From: Pseudomonadota bacterium
Lineage (GTDB): Bacteria > Pseudomonadota > Gammaproteobacteria > Burkholderiales > Thiobacillaceae
Length of the DNA: 37,238 bases
Assembly: GCA_021802595.1 (NCBI GenBank)
Contig: JAJZRT010000002.1
Coordinates: 1 to 37,238, forward strand
Direction of reading: 5' to 3'
Part shown: positions 27,413-35,176 of the stretch, piece after piece
Layout of the letters: the number at the start of each line of letters is the position of its first letter
How positions within the stretch are numbered: the first letter of the stretch is position 1
Notes under the pieces: model-generated
Told to the model about the DNA's origin: nothing
The model's input: the letters and a program-made list of their open reading frames with translations, nothing else
The model's database searches: none
Made by a program: the position numbers and the translations under genes

Positions 27413-28286
27413 ATGAATGAAGTTGGCGGATTACCCCCTTGGCCAGGGATATATAACCACTGGGCTCCTTGAATCGCCACGTACTGATGAAGTGCACCAT
27501 ACGGGAATCGGGAGGCGGAGAATTCCCATCCAGAACAAAATATTCGTTCTTATTGAGCGCTTCCAATGGGAAACGCCGTGGCAACAGATTGCCATAAATA
27601 GTCTGATCCTCCCCCCAATAATTCAACTTCGTTAAATCCCCAAGCAACTCTTCAAATCCAAACCGGCCAGGATACCCCATAAAGCCCGCATTGAAGTGAG
27701 GGGCCATGCGAAGCGAGGCTCCGTCCATCTTGACGCGCAGGGTATCCCTGAGAGGATCCTGATTATAAAAACCCATCTTGCAATCCTGGGTGAGCCAAGC
27801 CTTGATCCACGCGGGCGGCTGTAAAAACAGGATGTCTGAATCAAGCAGGACGGTTTTGTCCGCCTTGTTGAAATAATTGACATCCAGAATCTTGAGCAAG
27901 AAGATCTTCTCTAGCCGCCTTGCCCTGATCGCCTCCGGCAACACACGGGCCATAATCCCGTCCGCTTCTGCTCTCGCGATTATCCTGACCCCCGGCAAAT
28001 GCGTCATCAGGATGCTGTTCTCTTCGGGTCCCAGGCTGCCGTCGTCATGGACAACCAGGCTTACATCCGAGCAATAGCGAAGAAAAGATTTCGCCGCCAG
28101 AAGGAACATGTTGAGATCCCGCCTACAGACCAGAGAGTGGACTTCATTCTTGCTCTCACGCAAACAAGGAGCAAAAGGGGTTTTCAGTACGCCAGTGAAA
28201 TAACGGTTTGCATGTGCATAGCGATAATTGCTGAGGGAACGGTAACGCCAGGGAACATGGCGCAGCAGGGCCTCTACTGAATTCAT
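27396..28286 (-). CDS. Predicted glycosyltransferase, GT-A-like (paralogue 1)
   Basis: A 296-residue protein with SLVCRRDLNMFLLAAKSF, VHDDGSLGPEE, the motif VLLDSDILFLQPP (DSD at 149-151), FNAGFMGY and the C-terminal MVHFISTWRFK. DXD followed by FNAG is reminiscent of retaining GT-A enzymes such as the GT8-like group. The ATG overlaps the methyltransferase stop as ATGA. Its downstream neighbour is a paralogue sharing the KSF, DDGSL, LPGV/VPGV and VHFI blocks. Acceptor and donor are unknown. Confidence 0.75.
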   Translation of the reverse strand: MNSVEALLRHVPWRYRSLSNYRYAHANRYFTGVLKTPFAPCLRESKNEVHSLVCRRDLNMFLLAAKSFLRYCSDVSLVVHDDGSLGPEENSILMTHLPGVRIIARAEADGIMARVLPEAIRARRLEKIFLLKILDVNYFNKADKTVLLDSDILFLQPPAWIKAWLTQDCKMGFYNQDPLRDTLRVKMDGASLRMAPHFNAGFMGYPGRFGFEELLGDLTKLNYWGEDQTIYGNLLPRRFPLEALNKNEYFVLDGNSPPPDSRMVHFISTWRFKEPSGYISLAKGVIRQLHSFDSLH

Positions 28287-28993
28287 GCCTCACCTCTTAA
28301 ACGCATTACATACAGCCTGCTATTCCCTGCCAAGTCACCTGGCAGCCAGCGTTGCATCAGGCCATAAGCGGCACGCTTGATGATCGAGGGAGGTCTGGTT
28401 CCCCAGGCATCCCCCAACAAGTGTTTTTCCTGTACGAAAAAACCGGCTTCTTTAACAAAGTAATCCATTCCCTGCCTCCAGATCATGCTGATGTGCCGGT
28501 TATTGTTGACTTCGTCGGCTGAGAATATTCGTGGATATCCATGAATCATCCATTGCAAACGTGCGGCGGACGACTCGACATTGGGCGTTGAAACGATGAG
28601 GAAACCTCCCGGCGCCAGAACTCCGGCACAACTACGCATGAAGCCTGCGGGGTTCTCAACATGCTCAATGATCTCTACAGCGCACACCAAGTCGTAACGC
28701 CGACCACCCACGTTATCCGAATTAAATGGGTGATCAAGGTTCAGTGAATAGACAGGTATCGGCAACTGACATTGGCCGTCCCAGGAGGTACTCGCAACAG
28801 TGAGTCCCGCATCCAGGAGTTGCTGACTCAAGGCCCCATTGCCCGAAGCCAGATCCAGGGCACTTTTACCAGAGCACAGCTTATTTGCGGCGAAAGCTGC
28901 CACAAAACGGTGTACTTCCACATCAGCTTGAATCCGCAGCCCTTTGTAACACCAGTAGGATGGGTGCCTGGGATCGCGGTGATAATTGTCCAT
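28283..28993 (-). CDS. SAM-dependent methyltransferase
   Basis: Class I methyltransferase of 236 residues with the SAM motif ALDLASGNGALS (about 45-56), the AVEIIEHVENP block and VLAPGGFLIVSTPN. This arrangement is typical of UbiG-like methyltransferases found in glycan loci. The ATG at 28993 is preceded directly by GGGGAGA, a strong ribosome site. It starts 14 bp after the GT4 stop, inside the minus-strand operon. A sugar O-methyl transfer is likely but unproven. Confidence 0.87.
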   Translation of the reverse strand: MDNYHRDPRHPSYWCYKGLRIQADVEVHRFVAAFAANKLCSGKSALDLASGNGALSQQLLDAGLTVASTSWDGQCQLPIPVYSLNLDHPFNSDNVGGRRYDLVCAVEIIEHVENPAGFMRSCAGVLAPGGFLIVSTPNVESSAARLQWMIHGYPRIFSADEVNNNRHISMIWRQGMDYFVKEAGFFVQEKHLLGDAWGTRPPSIIKRAAYGLMQRWLPGDLAGNSRLYVMRLRGEA

Positions 28994-29007
28994 GTCTCCC
29001 CTTTTCT

Positions 29008-30168
29008 TTAAGGGCTTCTTAAACTTGATCCATTCCCGACGTCTCTTGTTTTTTTAGCCACGCGCTCCCAGGAGAACTCGTTCTGCACTCTGGCCAGGCC
29101 AGCCTCACCCATGGCCTGTGAAAGTGCTTTATCGTTGAATAGTCGCTGTAGTGCCGAAACGACTGCTGCCAACTCGCTGCCCTCAACGCGCAATCCCGTT
29201 ACGCCATCCAGGACCGCCGCTGAGGTGCCTCCGGCAACCCCGGCAACCACTGGCTTGCCGCAGGCAGACGCCTCAATGAATACCATGCCGAAGCCCTCGT
29301 TGTCGCCATCGATATTACGGTTTGGCATGGCGAAGACGTCGCAGGCGTTCATCCACCGGGGCAAGTTTCGATCGTCCACCGAGCCGATCATGTGAGCGAC
29401 ACCATGCAAATTATGTTCCCGGATGAGGCCTGCAAGATAGTCCCAATCCTCGCCAATTCCGGCAAGCACGTAATGCACGTTCAAGCCAGCCTCGCGCAAC
29501 CTTGCAACGGCGCTGATAACTTGATCGAATCCCTTTCGGCGCGACAGCCTTCCCACCGAGAAGACCAGTTTTTCGTCGGGACGGATGCCGAGGCTCTCAC
29601 GCAAACCCGACGTGTCCAGACCCGGCCTGAATATCGAAACGTCGACGCCGGGATAAATGATCGTGATGCGCGCCGCATCGACCCCCATTTCCAGCAGCGT
29701 ATCGCGCGTGTGCTCGCTGTTGGCGACGACCCGGTCGGCGTGGCGCAGGGCAAAGCGCATGGCCTTGTATTTGTGGCCGCGTCCCCAGGTGGTGAGTTCC
29801 TCGCCGTGGGCATAGATGACAACCGGGCGGAACGTCAACCGCGCCACGGCCCACGCCACCAGTCCTTCGGGCAAGGCGCGAAAAGCATGGATCGCATCGA
29901 AGCGATGGGTGAGCCCCAGGCTCAGCGCCTTGAAGAAAAAGCGCGCATACATCGCCAGCGATTCGGGGCGCAGCCAGGCGACCCGCTTGAGGTTCAGCCG
30001 GTGGATCGAATTGGGATGCACCACGTCGACGTCCGCCGCGCCCGGCACGTCGGCGGTCACGATGTGGATTTCCTTGCCACCGAGCCGCTTGTAGACCTCG
30101 GCTGCCCACACCGCAGTGCCGCCCCTGGTCGGCAGAAACAGCTCGGTCAGCACCAGCAGGCGGTTCAC
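29008..30168 (-). CDS. Family 4 glycosyltransferase
   Basis: GT-B transferase of 386 residues. It opens with LLVLTELFLPTRGGTAVWAAE, has YAHGEEL in the N-terminal domain, NSEHTRD, the domain-2 start VFSVGRLSRRKGFDQV and the donor-binding EGFGMVFIEASACG. It follows the GT2 gene after 4 bp, so it is part of the same transcript. It is a different lineage from the GT4 at 18177, judged by motif details. The transferred sugar is unknown. Confidence 0.92.
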   Translation of the reverse strand: MNRLLVLTELFLPTRGGTAVWAAEVYKRLGGKEIHIVTADVPGAADVDVVHPNSIHRLNLKRVAWLRPESLAMYARFFFKALSLGLTHRFDAIHAFRALPEGLVAWAVARLTFRPVVIYAHGEELTTWGRGHKYKAMRFALRHADRVVANSEHTRDTLLEMGVDAARITIIYPGVDVSIFRPGLDTSGLRESLGIRPDEKLVFSVGRLSRRKGFDQVISAVARLREAGLNVHYVLAGIGEDWDYLAGLIREHNLHGVAHMIGSVDDRNLPRWMNACDVFAMPNRNIDGDNEGFGMVFIEASACGKPVVAGVAGGTSAAVLDGVTGLRVEGSELAAVVSALQRLFNDKALSQAMGEAGLARVQNEFSWERVAKKTRDVGNGSSLRSP

Positions 30169-30172
30169 GCGC

Positions 30173-31102
30173 TCATCCCCTCAGCATCGACAGCACGACG
30201 CGCAGGCTCGGCCAGCCGGGATGCGCGACGAGCAGGGGCAGCACGGCATGGACGGCCGCAGCGCGCTGGCCGCTTTTGCTCAGGGCACAGCCGAGGTTGT
30301 AGCGGGCGCTGTGCATGCGCGCCGCCACCCCCTGCCTGACCGGCGCCGGAAAGTTGTCCGCCAGACGCACCAGATCGGTCAGCGTGCGCACGTTTTCCTG
30401 CTGCGCGGCCACCGGATTGCGACGCGTGGCGCTGCCACCGTGAATCACGTACACCCCGAGGCTTTGGCAGATCACGCCGATACGGCGGCTCTTCGCCACC
30501 AGCCGGGTGAGGAAATGCACATCCTCGCAGATCTTGAAGCCGCCCGGGTAGCCGCCCAGTTCGATGAAACGTGCGCGCGGAACGGACAGCGTATGCGTAT
30601 CGCCAAAATGATCGGCGACGAAAGCGGTGATTTCCACGGGGGCGTCCATCACCACCCGTGCCGTGCTCGCGGCCTTGTCCAGCAGCAGACGACCCGATGC
30701 ATGCTGCGCCATCGAGGTGCCGAGCAGCCCGCCCGCATCGTCGCGGTATTCGTAATCGCCGGTCAGGCAATCCAGCGCGGTGTCTTCGGCGATCCATTCC
30801 GCATGCAGCCTGATGCGATCCGGCAGATACCAGTCGTCGGCGTCGAGAAACGCCAGCCAGTCGCCCGTGGCGGCCGCAGCCCCCGCGTTGCGCGCCACCG
30901 AGACGCCGCTGTTGGATTGCCGGATCAGCCGCACCGCCCCGCCAAACCGGCGTGCGACTTCGGCGGTGGCATCGGTCGAACCGTCGTCGACCACGATGAT
31001 TTCGTGCGCCGGCCAGCTTTGCGCGCGCACCGATTCGACCGCGCGCGCCAGCGTCGATGCGGCATTAAACGCGGGGATGATGACCGAGAACCGCGGCCTC
31101 AT
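30173..31102 (-). CDS. Family 2 glycosyltransferase
   Basis: GT-A transferase of 309 residues with FSVIIPAFNAASTLARAVES, VVDDGSTD, SGVSVARNAG and the metal motif LDADDWY (DAD 87-89). A helical C-terminal part follows (ARYNLGCALSKSGQRAAA), which looks like one TPR-type hairpin. The ATG at 31102 overlaps the stop of the upstream deacetylase-like gene as ATGA. A 36-codon in-frame extension to 31210 lies within that gene and was rejected. Confidence 0.9.
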   Translation of the reverse strand: MRPRFSVIIPAFNAASTLARAVESVRAQSWPAHEIIVVDDGSTDATAEVARRFGGAVRLIRQSNSGVSVARNAGAAAATGDWLAFLDADDWYLPDRIRLHAEWIAEDTALDCLTGDYEYRDDAGGLLGTSMAQHASGRLLLDKAASTARVVMDAPVEITAFVADHFGDTHTLSVPRARFIELGGYPGGFKICEDVHFLTRLVAKSRRIGVICQSLGVYVIHGGSATRRNPVAAQQENVRTLTDLVRLADNFPAPVRQGVAARMHSARYNLGCALSKSGQRAAAVHAVLPLLVAHPGWPSLRVVLSMLRG

Positions 31103-32289
31103 GCCGCCCGATCCAGCAAGGCCAGCGGCAGCGCCAGGCCGCTCAATCGGGCCACCCGCCGAAAACGCGGAATCTCGTCTAGGCGGGCGCGCCAGGCAGT
31201 GAGCCGCCATCTCAGTCGCGCCTCGATCCAGGCCGGGTCACGCTTCTGGATTGCGTGACCCAGTTCAAGCGGTGTGAGAAAACGCAGGTTCGGGCAGGTG
31301 GACAACGCTGCGTTCAGTCCCGCCTCGAGCGTTGCCAGACTGGCGTCCTGCGCCTGCAGGAAATTGAAGCGATGCATCTCAGCCAGGCATGCCCGCCCCT
31401 GCCGGGTGTGTGTCGTGAGCCCGTCCACCAGACGTTGCGGCAGGTGGCCCAGAGCAGGCTCGAAATAAACATCGCGCGTCAGATAGATCTGTCCCGCGCG
31501 TGAGCGCTCGCCCGTCAGCATCGTTGCATCCACGCACGCGGGTTCCCCGGCTGCGTTGCGGCAGGTGGCGCGATGACCGGGCGTGATGACGACTTCGACC
31601 CCGGCCCCGGCCCAGGCGGCCTCGACTGCGTCGCTCCACACGAACGTAGTGGCAACCGCCACCTGCGGCGCCCGGCCGAACACGGCCTGATACGCCTCAG
31701 CCTCCACCGCGACGGCGTGCTGAATGGCTTCATTCGACAGCGCTTGCGACGGCAGGCTTGATGCATCGATCCAGCGACTTTGCAGGGGCGATGGCAAACC
31801 CTCGGTCGCCGCAGGCCCGGAGGCGGTGAGCCAGTCCATGATCCTGATATCCTTCCGCGCGGCTGCGAGCAAGGCTGCCGGCCAGTAATGGCACTGTCCA
31901 TGCAGTTGCGGTGCAAACACGCCTGCCCGGATGCCGTCCTGCATCACCGTGCGCACGGCATCGAAACGGGCATCGGCAAGCGGCAGCGCGTGATATTCCG
32001 CATTGCAGGATGCTGCGATTCTGGCCCCATCGGGGACTTCGAGAACCACCCCCAGGGTCATCACCGCCGGATGGCCGCAGCGATCGCGGATACGTTGCAG
32101 CAGTGCTGAAATGCGGCGCAATGCGTCAGCCTGCTGCAAGGGGCCGGCGCCCCAGTCGTCGCTTTCGATGATGAGCACGGGGTAGCGCAGCACCGGTTCG
32201 CGCCAGCGGGCCGCCAGCGGCCCGGCAAACGCCAGCAGCACACCCAGCCAAAGCAGCAGCATCGCCACAGCGAGCGCCAGGACGGTCAT
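31099..32289 (-). CDS. Membrane-anchored, divergent polysaccharide-deacetylase-like protein
   Basis: A 396-residue protein whose first 25 residues are one membrane helix or uncleaved signal anchor, placing the rest in the periplasm. A catalytic-type Asp pair sits in VLIIESDDWGAG (D44, D45) and an H-x3-H in QLHGQCHYW (H130, H134). That is the same metal-site pattern as NodB deacetylases, but without the TFDDG text. I infer a divergent carbohydrate esterase; a non-enzymatic TIM-barrel is possible. The ATG at 32289 overlaps the sulfotransferase stop as ATGA; a much longer in-frame extension is the wrong frame of that gene. Confidence 0.7.
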   Translation of the reverse strand: MTVLALAVAMLLLWLGVLLAFAGPLAARWREPVLRYPVLIIESDDWGAGPLQQADALRRISALLQRIRDRCGHPAVMTLGVVLEVPDGARIAASCNAEYHALPLADARFDAVRTVMQDGIRAGVFAPQLHGQCHYWPAALLAAARKDIRIMDWLTASGPAATEGLPSPLQSRWIDASSLPSQALSNEAIQHAVAVEAEAYQAVFGRAPQVAVATTFVWSDAVEAAWAGAGVEVVITPGHRATCRNAAGEPACVDATMLTGERSRAGQIYLTRDVYFEPALGHLPQRLVDGLTTHTRQGRACLAEMHRFNFLQAQDASLATLEAGLNAALSTCPNLRFLTPLELGHAIQKRDPAWIEARLRWRLTAWRARLDEIPRFRRVARLSGLALPLALLDRAA

Positions 32290-33206
32290 CGATAGCCCAT
32301 CCGCGCTGCCACCTCCGCCACCTGCGGCAGCACGCGCTCTATCTTTTCCCGGTTGCGGCCGTCCTTCCACTTGTCCAGGCGGATTTCCGAAAAAGCGTTG
32401 TAGGGGATCTCGAGCACTTCGGCGCAGTGGGCCTGCAGGCGCGTATCGAATGCCAGACCGCAGCCTTCGAACACCTGGCGGAAGGTGGCGACCGGGTCGC
32501 GCAGGAAGTCTTCGTAAAACACCTCGACCCATTGTCCGGCAGGCACGCTGCCCCTGGCATCGAGAATGGCCTGGTTGATGGCGGTGTACTGGAATGCAGC
32601 GACGTCCTCGACCGGCGCGTCCACATACGTGCGCCAGCCATCGGCGAGGAAAAAGCACCACTGGCGCAACTGCCCGCCTTCCACTGCCACCGTTGCCGGC
32701 AGATCGTTCGACCAGGTGGCGAATTCGTCAGGTTTTCGCCAGCCCTCGATCAGCGAATTGAGGTTGTCGCCCGGACTGCGCTTGACGAAGACGAACACGG
32801 CATCGGGAAACAGTGTTTGCAGATAGGGCACGCACAGGCCGTTCTGGTTGTTCTTGTCGACCCAGCGATGCCGCCCCGTCCAACTGTAAAAATAGCGGCT
32901 GACGGTGTCGCGATCACGGTCGCTGGCGTCGTTCGCATCCAGTGCATGGGTATCCCAGTTCTTGTCGGCCAGCGGGTGCAGTCCGGTCCAATAGTCGTGG
33001 GTTTCGCGTTGCAGGCTGCCGATTTCGTGCGATTCGGACAGTGTCTTGTAGACCAGCGTGGTGCCGGCGCGCGAACAGCCGACCACGATGACCGGACGCT
33101 GCGGCGATGGTCGCGTGAGCCCCCAGCGCGCGCTGCGCACGCCACGCCGAATGCGGCGCGCATGGTAGGCAAGTGTTTTGCTTGCTTTCTCGAGAAATTC
33201 ACTCAA
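32286..33206 (-). CDS. PAPS-dependent sulfotransferase
   Basis: A 306-residue sulfotransferase-fold protein. The 5'-phosphosulfate loop is VVGCSRAGTTLVYKTL (about 41-56), and the 3'-phosphate region is VFVKRSPGDNLNSLIEGW. The YEDFLRDP motif and the C-terminal region with LRxxxWKD-like spacing are typical of carbohydrate sulfotransferases. It is predicted to sulfate a sugar of the glycan or its lipid-linked intermediate using PAPS in the cytoplasm. It is the first gene of the minus-strand operon. The start is a TTG at 33206 with AGGAAAG upstream; no ATG is in frame before the core domain, so the N-terminus is the least certain part. Confidence 0.87.
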   Translation of the reverse strand: MSEFLEKASKTLAYHARRIRRGVRSARWGLTRPSPQRPVIVVGCSRAGTTLVYKTLSESHEIGSLQRETHDYWTGLHPLADKNWDTHALDANDASDRDRDTVSRYFYSWTGRHRWVDKNNQNGLCVPYLQTLFPDAVFVFVKRSPGDNLNSLIEGWRKPDEFATWSNDLPATVAVEGGQLRQWCFFLADGWRTYVDAPVEDVAAFQYTAINQAILDARGSVPAGQWVEVFYEDFLRDPVATFRQVFEGCGLAFDTRLQAHCAEVLEIPYNAFSEIRLDKWKDGRNREKIERVLPQVAEVAARMGYR

Positions 33207-33328
33207 AGACTTGGCTTTCCTACAATATGGCGAACATTAACAGACTCAATAAACAGGATTCGTGCCAAATCGGCAAGCCCGTTAATATCGAGCCTTGATT
33301 ATCCCGTATCACACTGACACACGACACC
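33207..33328. promoter_or_regulatory. Divergent promoter region for the sulfotransferase operon and the AsnB-like gene
   Basis: This 122-bp gap is AT-rich against the surroundings and must serve two opposite transcripts. On the minus strand TTGAGT (33244-33249), a 16-base spacer and TATTGT (33222-33227) resemble sigma-70 boxes. The predicted start point would leave almost no leader before the TTG at 33206, so the match may be chance. No plus-strand boxes stand out. Confidence 0.35.
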
Positions 33329-35155
33329 ATGGATGGCATTTTCGGCTGGCTGGGCGACCACGGCGCGCATCAGGATTTGATCAGGCACATGGGGCGCGCG
33401 GCCAGCCTTTCACCGGAAGGGCTGCTGCACGAACACAGCAGCCAGATGCTGGGCGTGGCAGCATGCTCGCGCTTCGGCAAGGCCGACATCCACGTCGAGA
33501 ACGGCCTCGCCGCCACGCTGACCGGGCGCCCGGTCTTTCTGGACGACGAGCTGGCCTTCATCGCCCGCGACCGCAATCCCGCCACGGCCGTGGCGCATGG
33601 CTGGGTGCGTCACGGCGAGAAGCTGCCGACACTGATGCACGGAAATTTTTCCTTCGCCGTGCTGGAACCGCTCAAGAAGAGGGCCTGCCTGGTCCTTGAT
33701 CGCATCGGTGCCGAACGCCTCTGCTATGCGCATCGCGGCGGACACCTGATATTCGGCAGCAGCGTGCAGAACGTCGCCGCCCATCCCCGGGTCGGACGGA
33801 TCATCGACCCCCAGGCGATTTACGACTACCTGTATTTCCACACCATCCCGGCGCCGCGCAGCCTTTACCAGGGCGTGCACAAGCTGCTGCCGGGACAGAT
33901 CGTCACCCTGAAGAACGGCCAGCTCGACTCCCGCTTCTACTGGCAGGCTGACTACACCCCGGTCGAAGCCGGCTTCGACGCGCATCGCCGCAGTTTTCGC
34001 GCGGTGCTGGACCAGGCCGTGCGCGACGCCGATGCACCGGCCACGGCGGCATTCCTCTCCGGCGGCACCGACAGCTCGACGGTCGTCGGGGTGCTGACCG
34101 CCGTGCGCGGCGCGCCGGTCGATACGTTTTCCATCGGCTTCGACGCTGCCGGCTTCGACGAGATGGAATACGCGCGCTGCGCCGCCGGGCGTTACGGCAG
34201 CCGATCCCACGAGTATTACCTGAAGCCCGCCGATATCGTGACGGCGATTCCTGTTATCGCACATGAGTATGACGAGCCATTCGGCAACGACTCGGCGGTG
34301 CCGACGTATTTCTGCGCCCTGACCGCGCACGCAGCGGGGTTCGAGCGCATGCTGGCGGGCGACGGCGGCGACGAAATCTTCGGCGGCAATGCGCGCTACG
34401 CCAAGCAGAAACTGTTCGAAAACTACTTTCGCCTGCCTGCCGCGATCCGGCGCGGCGTGGTTGAGCCGATCGCGCACCTTCCCGGCCTGTCAGACCGTTT
34501 TCCGCTGGCCAAACTGAAAAGCTACGTGCGCCAGGCCAACATGGGGCTGCCACTGCGCCTGGAAAGCTACAATTTCCTGCACCGCACGCCGCTCGACCAG
34601 ATCCTTGCCGCGGATTTCATCCATGCCATCGATCCCTCGACAGCGGATGCCGCGCTCACCGAAGTGTATGCGCGTACCACATCGGACCATTACATCAACC
34701 GCATGATGCACGTGGATCTGAAGTTCACCCTGGCGGACAACGATCTGCGCAAGGTGGCCACCATGACCGAGGCAGCGGGGATCGAAGTGCGCTACCCCCT
34801 GCTCGACGACCGCATGGTCGCCTTTGCCAACCACCTCCCGGTGGATTACAAGGTGCGCGGACAGAAGCTGCGCTGGTTCTTCAAGGAGGCGCTCACCGAC
34901 CTGCTGCCGGAGAAGATCATCAACAAGAGCAAGCACGGCTTCGGACTGCCGTTCGGCGTGTGGACCACCCAATATGCCCCGCTCGGCGACCTCGTCGGTG
35001 ACAGCCTGTCGGACTTCAAGCAGCGCGGCTGGATCCAGCCGGCGTATCTCGATCACATGCTCGCCATGCTGCGTGGCCCGCACGCCAGCTATTACGGGGT
35101 GATGATCTGGGTGACGATGATGCTGGAACAGTGGTTGCAGGCGAACGAGCAATGA
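33329..35155 (+). CDS. Asparagine-synthetase-like amidotransferase lacking the catalytic Cys
   Basis: A 608-residue homologue of AsnB. The C-terminal ATP-pyrophosphatase domain looks intact: FLSGGTDSST (242-251), HEYDEPFGNDSAVPTYF, LAGDGGDEIFGG, EVRYPLLDDRMV and KSKHGFGLPFG. The N-terminal glutaminase domain is degenerate. The protein begins MDGIFG where active enzymes have MCGIFG, and the RGPD and NGEIYN glutamine-binding motifs are absent. It may use free ammonia or another amine, forming an amide on a sugar acid or amino acid in the glycan. AsnB-like genes are common in polysaccharide clusters. It stands alone, convergent with the MBOAT gene. The ATG has no strong ribosome site. Confidence 0.88.
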   Translation: MDGIFGWLGDHGAHQDLIRHMGRAASLSPEGLLHEHSSQMLGVAACSRFGKADIHVENGLAATLTGRPVFLDDELAFIARDRNPATAVAHGWVRHGEKLPTLMHGNFSFAVLEPLKKRACLVLDRIGAERLCYAHRGGHLIFGSSVQNVAAHPRVGRIIDPQAIYDYLYFHTIPAPRSLYQGVHKLLPGQIVTLKNGQLDSRFYWQADYTPVEAGFDAHRRSFRAVLDQAVRDADAPATAAFLSGGTDSSTVVGVLTAVRGAPVDTFSIGFDAAGFDEMEYARCAAGRYGSRSHEYYLKPADIVTAIPVIAHEYDEPFGNDSAVPTYFCALTAHAAGFERMLAGDGGDEIFGGNARYAKQKLFENYFRLPAAIRRGVVEPIAHLPGLSDRFPLAKLKSYVRQANMGLPLRLESYNFLHRTPLDQILAADFIHAIDPSTADAALTEVYARTTSDHYINRMMHVDLKFTLADNDLRKVATMTEAAGIEVRYPLLDDRMVAFANHLPVDYKVRGQKLRWFFKEALTDLLPEKIINKSKHGFGLPFGVWTTQYAPLGDLVGDSLSDFKQRGWIQPAYLDHMLAMLRGPHASYYGVMIWVTMMLEQWLQANEQ

Positions 35156-35176
35156 AGCCAAGGCCGGTGGGCTGAC

